A stretch of DNA of 64,000 nt from JBHOQS01 sp042408875. GTDB taxonomy: Bacteria > Chloroflexota > UBA11872 > JBHOQS01. Shown one piece after another: positions 55,669-63,346 of this stretch (positions are counted from its first letter, which is position 1; each line of letters begins with the position of its first letter). Where the stretch lies: NCBI GenBank assembly GCA_042408875.1, contig JBHOQS010000022.1, forward strand, positions 248,001 through 312,000, read 5' to 3'. The notes beneath the pieces were generated by a model, which was given only the letters and a program-made list of their open reading frames with translations, did no database searches and was not told the DNA's origin. The position numbers and the translations under genes were made by a program.

Positions 55669-56466
55669 ATGATGCTCCCACCGGCAGACGATCTCACGCG
55701 CGACAGTGACATTCCGCATGAGCCGCCCTGGTGGCAGCGCCTGCCACACCTCGCCGGAGTCCCGACATCGGTGATGCGGCTGGTCGTTGCTATCGTCCAG
55801 CACGAGGATGCCGAGTTCGTGGCGGATGCCCTGACCGGCCAGGGCTATCCGGTGACGCGGCTGCGCACCGCTGGGGGCTTTCTGCGTCAGGGGAACGAAA
55901 CCCTCCTGCTGGGCGTCGCTGCCGCAGCACTTCCGGGGGTGCTGGAGATCATCCGCCAGCACTGCCGCACGCGCACGGAGGTGCTGGTGCCCGATGCGGT
56001 TGAAGAGCTCAGCATGCCGTGGACGGCAGCGCCGATCACGGTTACCGTGGGCGGCGCCACTGTGCTTATTCTGGCGGTCGAGCGATACGAGCGGCTGACC
56101 TGCTGCCGGTCCGATGCAGTGCGTGCAGGTGAGGCTGCAGGGAAGGTGGCTTGGGGAGGCAACATGGACGACGGCACCAAGCTGATCATCGCTATCGTGC
56201 ACGCCGACGATGCGGATCGCGCCATTCGGGCACTCCTGGAGCAGCAGATCCGCGTGACACGTATCAATACCGTGGGGGGCTTTCTCAAGCGGGGCAATGT
56301 TACGCTGCTGGTCGGCGTGGATGCCGCGCTGGTGGACACGGTCATTGAGACGCTCAGCAAGGCAGTCGGCCGCATCGCCGAGAGCCACCAGCCCGCTACT
56401 TCCTCCGACCAGACGGCCCGCGCCACGGTTTTCGTCCTGAACACACAGCGCTTCCTCCAGATCTGA
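55669..56466 (+). CDS. Tandem cyclic-di-AMP receptor (fused DarA/PstA, PII-like)
   Basis: This 265-residue protein holds two DarA/PstA (DUF970, PII-like) domains. Domain 1 (about 36-142) has RLVVAIVQHEDAEFVADAL, the ligand loop TAGGFLRQGNETLL, and ends TVTVGGATVLILAVERYERL, close to single-domain DarA of Firmicutes. Domain 2 (about 171-262) has KLIIAIVHADDADRAIRALL, NTVGGFLKRGNVTLLVGV, and a shorter end ATVFVLNTQRF. Ordinary family members are about 109 residues and trimeric, so a fusion would give a different assembly. The ATG at 55669 follows AGGAGCGAG. A perfect internal ribosome site precedes Met166. A c-di-AMP riboswitch lies in its leader. Confidence 0.88.
   Translation: MMLPPADDLTRDSDIPHEPPWWQRLPHLAGVPTSVMRLVVAIVQHEDAEFVADALTGQGYPVTRLRTAGGFLRQGNETLLLGVAAAALPGVLEIIRQHCRTRTEVLVPDAVEELSMPWTAAPITVTVGGATVLILAVERYERLTCCRSDAVRAGEAAGKVAWGGNMDDGTKLIIAIVHADDADRAIRALLEQQIRVTRINTVGGFLKRGNVTLLVGVDAALVDTVIETLSKAVGRIAESHQPATSSDQTARATVFVLNTQRFLQI
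56153..56166 (+). promoter_or_regulatory. Internal ribosome binding site and start inside the receptor gene
   Basis: GGGGAGG (56153-56159) lies 4 nt before an in-frame ATG at 56164 (residue 166), exactly at the start of the second receptor domain. It could yield a 100-residue single-domain receptor. Confidence 0.6.
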
Positions 56467-56498
56467 CCGCTTGGGGCCCGAGGCTCTGGCCTGCATCA

Positions 56499-56559
56499 CG
56501 GCCCCTCGCCCGGATCACCGGCTCCCGGCCGTGCAGCCGGCAAGTTAGGTGAGGGGCCG
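56499..56559. terminator. Nested hairpins between the receptor gene and obgE
   Basis: CGGCCCCTC (56499-56507) pairs with GAGGGGCCG (56551-56559). Inside, CCGGCT (56518-56523) pairs with AGCCGG (56535-56540). It lies between convergent genes and may terminate both. Confidence 0.5.
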
Positions 56560-56563
56560 CGCT

Positions 56564-57874
56564 TTAGTCGCGTTTCTCTGGGTGGCGCTCTTCCTGCTCA
56601 GCAGGCCAGCCCCAGGTCAGCTCGAGCGGCCCGATCACGACGGTATCGCCCTCCTGGATCCCGGCTTCTTCCAGCGCCTTAGTGACACCCAGGCGACGCA
56701 GGCGCTGCTCCAACCACGACATGGCCTCGGGGTTGTCGGGGTCTGTCATGGCCGCCGCCCGCTCCGCGCTCCGACCGCGCACACGCCAGACGTTGTCCTG
56801 GCGCTCGATCACGAAGTGATCTGGGTGCACCACTGGCTCGGCACGCTCGGCAGCCGTTACCGGTGGCGGAGGCGGCAGTGTCTTGAGCAGCCGCGCCACC
56901 TCATTGATCACCTCGCGCACACCCTCACCAGTTGCAGCTGAGATGGGAAAAACCTTGTAGCCGCGCTGCTCCAGCTCGGCCTTGATCCGGGGCCAATTGG
57001 CGCGCGCTTCCGGCAGGTCCATCTTGTTGGCCGCCACGATCTGCGGCTTCTTGGCCAGCTCCGGGCTGAAGGCCGCCAGCTCCTGGTTCACCACAGCAAA
57101 GTCATGCAGCGGATCGCGTCCTTCCTGGCCCGAGGCGTCGAGGATGTGCACCAGCACGCGCGTGCGCTCGATGTGGCGGAGGAACTCATGGCCCAGCCCG
57201 GCGCCGGCGTGCGCTCCCTCGATGAGCCCGGGGATATCCGCAAGGACAAAACTGAAGTCGTCCACATCGACGACCCCGAGGTTCGGCACCAGGGTGGTGA
57301 ACGGGTAGGGCGCGATCTTCGGCTTCGCGGCAGTGACGGCGGCAAGGAACGTAGACTTGCCAGCGTTGGGGAAGCCGATCAGGCCGGCGTCCGCCAACAG
57401 CTTGAGTTCCAGCTCCAGCCACCGCTCCTCACCGGGCTCGCCGCGCTGCGCCATCGTAGGGGCCTGGTTAGTCGCCGTGGCGAAGTGCACGTTACCCAGC
57501 CCGCCGCGCCCACCGCGCGCCACCAGCACGCGCTGGCCCGGCTGCGCGAGATCAGCGATCACCTCTCCGGTCTCGGCGTCCCGCACGATGGTGCCAACCG
57601 GCACTTTAATGATCAGGTCCTGCCCCTTTCGGCCATGGCGCTGAGCCGGCCCGCCGGGGCGGCCGTCCTCGGCAATGAAGCGCTGGCGGTGGCGGAACGC
57701 CGAGAGCGTGTTCAGGCCGGGATCGGCCTCCAGATAGACGCTCCCGCCACGCCCACCGTCGCCGCCGTCGGGCCCCCCGCGCGGCACGTACTTCTCGCGG
57801 CGAAAGTGCACCGCGCCGTCGCCGCCCTTGCCACCGCGCACGTAGATGCGCGCCTCGTCGTAGTAAATAGTCAT
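56564..57874 (-). CDS. obgE: Obg-family ribosome-associated GTPase
   Basis: This 436-residue GTPase takes part in large-subunit maturation and stress growth control. The Gly-rich Obg fold opens MTIYYDEARIYVRGGKGGDG and continues with GGPDGGDGGRGGSVYLEAD. The G domain has the P-loop GFPNAGKSTFLAAV, switch II DIPGLIEGAHAGAGLG, and NKMD in VAANKMDLPEA. A C-terminal OCT domain (about 345-425, DHFVIERQDNVWRVRG) is present as in many Gram-positive and Chloroflexota Obg proteins. The ATG at 57874 matches the invariant family start; the longer frame upstream is spurious. Confidence 0.95.
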   Translation of the reverse strand: MTIYYDEARIYVRGGKGGDGAVHFRREKYVPRGGPDGGDGGRGGSVYLEADPGLNTLSAFRHRQRFIAEDGRPGGPAQRHGRKGQDLIIKVPVGTIVRDAETGEVIADLAQPGQRVLVARGGRGGLGNVHFATATNQAPTMAQRGEPGEERWLELELKLLADAGLIGFPNAGKSTFLAAVTAAKPKIAPYPFTTLVPNLGVVDVDDFSFVLADIPGLIEGAHAGAGLGHEFLRHIERTRVLVHILDASGQEGRDPLHDFAVVNQELAAFSPELAKKPQIVAANKMDLPEARANWPRIKAELEQRGYKVFPISAATGEGVREVINEVARLLKTLPPPPPVTAAERAEPVVHPDHFVIERQDNVWRVRGRSAERAAAMTDPDNPEAMSWLEQRLRRLGVTKALEEAGIQEGDTVVIGPLELTWGWPAEQEERHPEKRD

Positions 57875-58065
57875 CTCACTGTGACTTGTGTTTTCTCGCT
57901 GTTTCCTCGCCCTTTGCTGGCCGCTCTCACTCTGAGGTGTCCCTAGAGAGCGCTGGGCGCTGCGTACACGGCAGGGAGAATACCAACGAATACCAGATGG
58001 TAGAGCCAGCCAGGCTCCCTGGCTACCGAATGATTGTACCGTGGGGCCCACCCCTTTCGCCTGCT

Positions 58066-58327
58066 CCGGGAGAGTATGGCAAAGTCATAGCCATTGCGCT
58101 GACAGATCAGCACGTACGCTTCAGCAACAACCAGAGTGGTAGTGACTAAACGCAGCTGCGTTCGCGAGAGGGCTCGAGAGGACTCGGCTGCGTGCCTGTG
58201 GTGCCGATCTCGTATATCGCTGAGCGCGATCCGCGCCCTGGCGGACCAGCTCGGCGATGGACATTCCCTACCGCTGCACCAGTGTCCGCAGGGCGTCGAA
58301 CTGCTCCGGACGCAGATGAACATCCAC
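58066..58327 (-). pseudogene. Relic of a VapBC toxin-antitoxin pair
   Basis: On the minus strand from GTG 58327, a frame reads VDVHLRPEQFDALRTLVQR, then a TAG at 58270-58268, then GMSIAELVRQGADRAQ in the same frame. This is a ribbon-helix-helix VapB-type antitoxin with an amber stop where Tyr is usual. In another frame, 58209 to about 58066 reads DRHHRHAAESSRALSRTQLR and LVTTTLVVAEAYVLICQRNG, the middle of a PIN-domain VapC toxin. The toxin N-terminus, with its first catalytic Asp, and its C-terminus are gone. Confidence 0.65.
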
Positions 58328-58505
58328 TGAGTTCCCTGGTGAGCATTGCCATCGTTTCCCCGCTCCATACCCCTCGATCCATAAAGCTTGCGCAACCTGA
58401 GTAGGGTCCTTGTAGCCGGCTCTTATAGCGTGTGACATGCCAGGGAAGTGGTCCGCACGTAAGGCATGCCCAGGGTACACAGGCTGGAAGAGCCCCTCAC
58501 CCGGT

Positions 58506-58535
58506 CCCTCTCCCACCCGCGCGGGTGGGAGAGGG
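58506..58535. repeat. 30-bp perfect palindrome (REP-like element)
   Basis: CCCTCTCCCACCCGC (58506-58520) is followed at once by its exact reverse complement (58521-58535), within a CCCCTCACCCGGT context. This type is seen as dispersed extragenic palindromes in GC-rich genomes. Only one copy is in the window. Confidence 0.75.
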
Positions 58536-58706
58536 GAGCTCATGAGAGACGCGGTGCCGGCGCAGGTGAGGCGCCAGGGCATGCGCTGGCGAGAGGGAGA
58601 CTGCACGCCCGGGGCAAGAGGGTGCAGGCGAAGCGGGGTGGAAGAGGTATAATAGGCGCCGTTGTAGGTGTGGCCGCGGTAGCGCTCGATCAGGTGAGGG
58701 ATTCCA

Positions 58707-59897
58707 CTGAAGATCGCTTACGTCAGCACCGTGGATAGCACGGTGCGCTTCTTCCTGCTCGGGCAACTCGTGCACCTCCGACAGCAGGGGCATGAGGTGC
58801 GCGTCTACTGCAGCGCCGGGCTGTGGCGCGACGAGATTGAGCGCGCCGGGGTTCCGGTGACGAATGTGCCGCTGGCGCGCGCTATTCGACCGCTGGCGGA
58901 CCTGCGCGCCGTGCTGGCCCTGGCGACGCACTTCCGGCGGGAGCGCTTCGACCTGGTGCACACGCACACGCCGAAGGCGAACCTGCTGGGGCGGCTGGCG
59001 GCGCGGGCGGCTGGTGTCCCGCTGGTAGTCGGCACCGAACACGGCCTGTTTTACTACAACATGCGAGGAGTCCAGCGCTCCTTTTATCGCTGGCTGGCCC
59101 GCCTAGGAGCCTGGTGCTCGGACGCGGTCTTCTTCGTCAGCGCAGAAGATGTACAGGTAGCCACTACGACTGACCGCATTTGCCCGCCGAGCAAGGCTAT
59201 CCATCTGGCTGCCGGTGTCGGCGTCGATGTCGAGCGCTTCCGCCCCTCTGCGGAGTTGCGCCGGCAGACGCGCGCTGCTCTCGGCTACGGCGAGGATGAG
59301 CTCGTGGTCGGCATGGTCGGGCGGCTCACCTATGAGAAGGGCTATGCGGAGTTCTTCCAGGCCGCGTCTCGTCTGTCGCGTACGGTGCCCGCGGCGCGCT
59401 TTCTGGTGATTGGCCCGTCCGATGTGGTCTCCCAGGAGGAGTTCGAGCGGCTGGTGGCCCTGTTAGGGCTCAGCAGTCGCGTGCGTTTCCTGGGCATGCG
59501 CACCGACATGCCCGAGCTCTACAATGCCATGGATGTCGTGGCATTGCCGAGCTACCGCGAGGGGCTGCCGGTGACGTTGATGGAGGCGGCGGCCTGTGGG
59601 CTGCCGGCCGTGGCTACCGATATCCGCGGCTGCCGCGAGGTAATCATCGCTGGCCAGACCGGCTTGCTAGTGCCGCCGCGCGATGCCGCCGCGCTCGCTG
59701 CGGCGCTGGAGCGCGTGCTGCGTGCCCCAGCTCTGCGCGCCCAGCTGGGGCAGGCGGCGCGGCAGCGCGCTGAAGCTGTGTACGACCAGCGTCTGGCGTG
59801 GGCCCAGGTCGAGGGCACGTACGAGCGGCTGGCTGCCGCGTCGCGCCGACTCCAGGCTCGTTATGGAAAGGGCACGGGCTCACCGCAACGAGCATAG
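58707..59897 (+). CDS. Glycosyltransferase family 4
   Basis: This 396-residue GT-B transferase builds surface glycans at the cytoplasmic face. The N-terminal Rossmann domain begins KIAYVSTVDSTVRFFLLGQL. The donor-binding C-terminal domain has GMVGRLTYEKGY and the E-x7-E-type motif in REGLPVTLMEAAACGLPAVAT. The family N-terminus begins just before GTG 58731, and the best ribosome site (GTGAGGG, 6 nt spacing) precedes a CTG at 58707, so a CTG start is likely. It is followed by an aminotransferase and a dehydratase that can supply an amino-deoxysugar. Confidence 0.85.
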   Translation: MKIAYVSTVDSTVRFFLLGQLVHLRQQGHEVRVYCSAGLWRDEIERAGVPVTNVPLARAIRPLADLRAVLALATHFRRERFDLVHTHTPKANLLGRLAARAAGVPLVVGTEHGLFYYNMRGVQRSFYRWLARLGAWCSDAVFFVSAEDVQVATTTDRICPPSKAIHLAAGVGVDVERFRPSAELRRQTRAALGYGEDELVVGMVGRLTYEKGYAEFFQAASRLSRTVPAARFLVIGPSDVVSQEEFERLVALLGLSSRVRFLGMRTDMPELYNAMDVVALPSYREGLPVTLMEAAACGLPAVATDIRGCREVIIAGQTGLLVPPRDAAALAAALERVLRAPALRAQLGQAARQRAEAVYDQRLAWAQVEGTYERLAAASRRLQARYGKGTGSPQRA

Positions 59898-59957
59898 CAG
59901 CATGGCAGCGCGCCCGCGAGCCGGGCGAGATTTCAAGTTCAAGACCATGGAGCGACC

Positions 59958-61208
59958 GTGACCGACCGTCCAGCGATCCTCGGCGGCGCGCCGGTACGCG
60001 CTGAGCCGGTGCCGTTCCTCCGCCCGGCCCTGCCGCCGCTCGATGCCCTGGAGCCCGAGCTGCGCAGCATGTTCGAGAGCGGTATCCTGACCAAGGGGCG
60101 CTGGTTGCGCCGCTTCGAGGACGCCATCGCTGCGCACGCCGGTGTGCCACACGCTATCGCTGTATCGAGCTGCACGGCCGGGCTGATGATGGCTGTGCAG
60201 CAGCTTGGCCTGCGCGGCGATGTGCTTGTGCCCAGCTTCACCTTCATGGCCACCGTGCATCCGCTGGCGTGGAGCGGTCTGCGCCCAGTCTTCGTGGACG
60301 TGCGGCGTGACACCTGGAACATTGATCCCCAGGCGGCCGAGGGGGCGCTCACGCCGCAGACCACGGCCATCGTGGCCGTGCACGTCGGCGGCAACCCTGC
60401 GCCGGTGGAAGCCTTGCAGGCACTGGCGGACCGCCACGGCCTGAAGCTGCTCTACGATGCAGCCCATGGCTTCGGGGCCCTGCACCGCGGCCGCCCGCTG
60501 GGCAGCTACGGGGATGCCGAGGTGTTCAGCACCAGCCCGACCAAGCTGCTCATCACCGGCGAAGGTGGCGTGATTACGACACGTCACGCCGATCTTGCGG
60601 CCCGGCTGCGCATGGCCCGCGAGTACGGCAACCGCGGGGACTATGACAGCGCCTTTCCCGGCCTGAACGCGCGCATGCAGGAGTTTAGCGCTGCGCTGGG
60701 CTGGCACAGCCTGAGCATGCTGGAGGCGGCGGCCCGGCGGCGCAACGCGGTGGCAGAACGCTACCGCGCTCGTCTGGCGGCGCTGCCGGGGATCGGCTTC
60801 CAGGTCGTGCAGCCCGGTGACCGCTCTTCGTACAAAGACTTCACCATCCTGGTCGAGCCGGCGGAGTTCGGCCTCACTGCCGCTGAACTGGCATGTGCCC
60901 TCAAGGCCGAGGGCATCGACACGCGCCGGTACTACGCGCCCCCGGTTCACCGGCACACCGCCTACCGCGAGATCGGCAGCCGGTTCGAGGGCCGGCTGCC
61001 AGTGACGGACTGGCTCGCCGAGCGCGTGCTCAGCCTGCCGATCTACTCGCACATGGACGACGCGCTGGTCGACGACATCTGCGCGGCGGTGGAGCGCATT
61101 CACCGCCACGCAGCCGCCGTGCGTCGCGCGCTTGAGGCGCTGAGCGAGGCACAGGGAGCGGCGCAGGGCCGCGGCGATGTGGCGCGCGGGGCCTTGACCG
61201 GGGGATGA
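59958..61208 (+). CDS. DegT/DnrJ/EryC1/StrS-family sugar aminotransferase
   Basis: This 416-residue PLP enzyme transfers an amino group to a 4-keto (or 3-keto) nucleotide sugar. Motifs are SCTAGLMMAVQQLGL, VPSFTFMATVHPLAWSG, HVGGNPAPVEAL, LYDAAHGFGA (Asp for the pyridine N), and the PLP Lys in FSTSPTKLLITGEGG. The GTG at 59958 has GGAG upstream. It stands 60 bp after the GT4 gene and 7 bp before the dehydratase gene, so the product of the latter (a 4-keto-6-deoxy sugar) is a natural substrate. Confidence 0.9.
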   Translation: MTDRPAILGGAPVRAEPVPFLRPALPPLDALEPELRSMFESGILTKGRWLRRFEDAIAAHAGVPHAIAVSSCTAGLMMAVQQLGLRGDVLVPSFTFMATVHPLAWSGLRPVFVDVRRDTWNIDPQAAEGALTPQTTAIVAVHVGGNPAPVEALQALADRHGLKLLYDAAHGFGALHRGRPLGSYGDAEVFSTSPTKLLITGEGGVITTRHADLAARLRMAREYGNRGDYDSAFPGLNARMQEFSAALGWHSLSMLEAAARRRNAVAERYRARLAALPGIGFQVVQPGDRSSYKDFTILVEPAEFGLTAAELACALKAEGIDTRRYYAPPVHRHTAYREIGSRFEGRLPVTDWLAERVLSLPIYSHMDDALVDDICAAVERIHRHAAAVRRALEALSEAQGAAQGRGDVARGALTGG

Positions 61209-61215
61209 GGCTGCC

Positions 61216-63216
61216 ATGAGCACGCTGAGTGACCGCCTCCGCCATCTGCCCGGGGAGCTCAGGCGCGCCTTCCCGGCGGTGCTCTTCGATGCGCTGGTAG
61301 TGCTCTTCAGCTATGCGGTGGCGATGCTGCTGCGCTTCGCTGGGCCCCCGCCGGAGCATTACGTGCGCCTCTTCCTGGCAGCCATTGGCATCGTGGTGGT
61401 GTGCTACGGCGTCTCGCTGGTGCTGTTTGGTATTTACAGCCGGGCCTGGGAATACGCTGGCATCTTTGATTTGGTGGCGCTCACCGAGGCAGTGGCGCTG
61501 AGTACGCTCCTGACCGCCCTGGCAGACGTGCTGCTCTTCCCACAGGCGCGGCCGCTGCCGCTGAGCGTGATCCCGACCGGCGGGGCCATCACCTTGCTCT
61601 GCCTTGGCCTGGCGCGCCTGTGGCCACGCCTGTTCCAACACTGGTCAGGCGAGCGGCCGGGTGCAGCGCCGCGCCGTGTGTTGATCGTCGGCTGCGGGCA
61701 GACCGGCCAGCTCCTAGCTCGCGAGTTCCTGTACCATCCGGCCTGGAACTACCAGCCGGTGTGCTTCGTGGATGACGACGCGCGCAAGCGCGGCACGATG
61801 ATCCACGGCCTGCGCGTGGTCGGCACGACCGATGATATTCCGGCGGTCGCCCAGCGGTATGCCGTCGATGTGGTGGCGATCGCCATCCCATCAGCTCCGG
61901 GCGCAGTGGTCCGCCGCATCGTCTCGCTGTGCGAGAAGACGCAGGCGAAGATCCAGATTGTGCCGAGCCTGCTGGAGATCATGCGCGGCCAGGCCAGCGC
62001 TACCGGCCTGCGTGAGGTCACCATCACCGACCTACTGGGCCGCGAGCAGGTCGAGGTGGACTTCTCCCTCTGCTCTCACGCCATCGCCGGCAAGCGCGTC
62101 ATGGTCACGGGCGCGGCCGGCTCGGTCGGCTCGGAGCTCGCCCGCCAGCTTCTGGCCCTAGCCCCGGCTGAGCTTCTTCTACTGGATAACAATGAGAGCG
62201 GGCTGCACGACCTGAGCCTGGAGCTGGCAGCCCAGCCGAATGGCCGCTGCGTGCGCCAGGTGCTGGCTGACGTCACTGTGGAGCCGCGCTTAGAGCGTGT
62301 GTTCGCCCTGCACCGCCCCGAGGTGATCTTCCACGCCGCTGCTTACAAGCACCTGCCCATCCTCGAGGAGTACCCGGAGGAAGCTGTGCGGGTGAACATT
62401 GGCGGCACCTATAACCTGTGCCGGCTGGCGGCGCGCCACGGCGCAGAGCGGTTCGTGCTGGTCTCCACCGACAAGGCGGTGCGGCCCACCAGCGTCTACG
62501 GCGCCAGCAAGCGCGTGTGCGAGTTGCTGGTGCAGGCCATGGCCCGCTGCTCTCGTACGGTGTTCTGCGCCGTGCGCTTCGGCAACGTGATCGGCAGCCG
62601 TGGGTCGGTGGTGCCGACGTTCCTAAAGCAAATCGAGGCCGGAGGCCCGGTGACGATTACCCACCCGGATAGCACGCGCTACTTCATGACCATCCCGGAG
62701 GCAGCGAGCCTGGTGATCCAGGCAGCCGCCTTTGCTCGGACCGGCGAGGTGTACATGCTGGATATGGGCGAGCAGGTGCGGATCCAGGACCTCGCCCTGA
62801 AGATGCTGCGACTGAAAGGGCTGCGCCCCGGCGTGGACATTCAGATCGAGTACGTGGGCCTGCGCCCGGGCGAGAAGCTGCACGAAGAGCTGACGCTGGG
62901 GAGTGAGCGCATCGGGCCCACGCGCCATCCCAAGATCTTTCTGCTTACCCCGGCGCCAACCGCGCCTGATTTCGATAGCCTGCTGGCCGGGGTGCAGGCG
63001 CTGCTGGCCGCGCAGCCGGTGGAGAGCGGTGCGCAGCTCACTGCCCGACTGGCAGCGCTCCTATCGCACGCCGGGCCGGACGAGGCGCAGGGCCTGGAGG
63101 TGTCCCTTGCAGGCGCTGCGCAGACCGCAGCGACGGAGAGCACCCTGGATACCACAGGCACGCGCGGGCGAAGCGGGCGGGTCGTGCCCGCGGCAGGCGG
63201 ATCCACTGGTCTCTGA
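61216..63216 (+). CDS. CapD/WbpM-type membrane UDP-sugar 4,6-dehydratase/epimerase
   Basis: This is a 666-residue protein. Four N-terminal helices (about 18-130) anchor it, then a first Rossmann-like domain (VLIVGCGQTGQLLAREF). The catalytic SDR domain has GAAGSVGSE (about 299-307), FHAAAYKHLPILEEYPEEA, and VLVSTDKAVRPTSVYGASKR. The catalytic Tyr (about 428) and Lys (432) are of the SYK type, as in FlaA1, whereas long WbpM/PglF enzymes usually have Met in place of Tyr. It should convert UDP-GlcNAc or a similar sugar to a 4-keto-6-deoxy form. The C-terminal 60 residues are a Ser/Thr/Gly-rich tail. Confidence 0.9.
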   Translation: MSTLSDRLRHLPGELRRAFPAVLFDALVVLFSYAVAMLLRFAGPPPEHYVRLFLAAIGIVVVCYGVSLVLFGIYSRAWEYAGIFDLVALTEAVALSTLLTALADVLLFPQARPLPLSVIPTGGAITLLCLGLARLWPRLFQHWSGERPGAAPRRVLIVGCGQTGQLLAREFLYHPAWNYQPVCFVDDDARKRGTMIHGLRVVGTTDDIPAVAQRYAVDVVAIAIPSAPGAVVRRIVSLCEKTQAKIQIVPSLLEIMRGQASATGLREVTITDLLGREQVEVDFSLCSHAIAGKRVMVTGAAGSVGSELARQLLALAPAELLLLDNNESGLHDLSLELAAQPNGRCVRQVLADVTVEPRLERVFALHRPEVIFHAAAYKHLPILEEYPEEAVRVNIGGTYNLCRLAARHGAERFVLVSTDKAVRPTSVYGASKRVCELLVQAMARCSRTVFCAVRFGNVIGSRGSVVPTFLKQIEAGGPVTITHPDSTRYFMTIPEAASLVIQAAAFARTGEVYMLDMGEQVRIQDLALKMLRLKGLRPGVDIQIEYVGLRPGEKLHEELTLGSERIGPTRHPKIFLLTPAPTAPDFDSLLAGVQALLAAQPVESGAQLTARLAALLSHAGPDEAQGLEVSLAGAAQTAATESTLDTTGTRGRSGRVVPAAGGSTGL

Positions 63217-63310
63217 TCGCCGCGGATGGGCAACGTGCGGCGCCAGCCATGCTCCCTCTGCCGTTGTCGTTCTCACCCCGACGTGTCTTCCTCGTCAGGC
63301 TGCTCACCCT

Positions 63311-63342
63311 GAAGTGTCCTATCCCGGAAGTGTCCCATCCCG
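63311..63342. repeat. 16-bp tandem repeat
   Basis: GAAGTGTCCTATCCCG (63311-63326) is followed by GAAGTGTCCCATCCCG (63327-63342), 15 of 16 identical, in the gap between convergent genes. Confidence 0.7.
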
Positions 63343-63346
63343 AAGG

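Noticed and set aside
59880..61223. 447-codon minus-strand frame opposite the DegT aminotransferase
   Set aside because: The plus strand encodes a complete enzyme with a PLP lysine; the minus frame has no family features.
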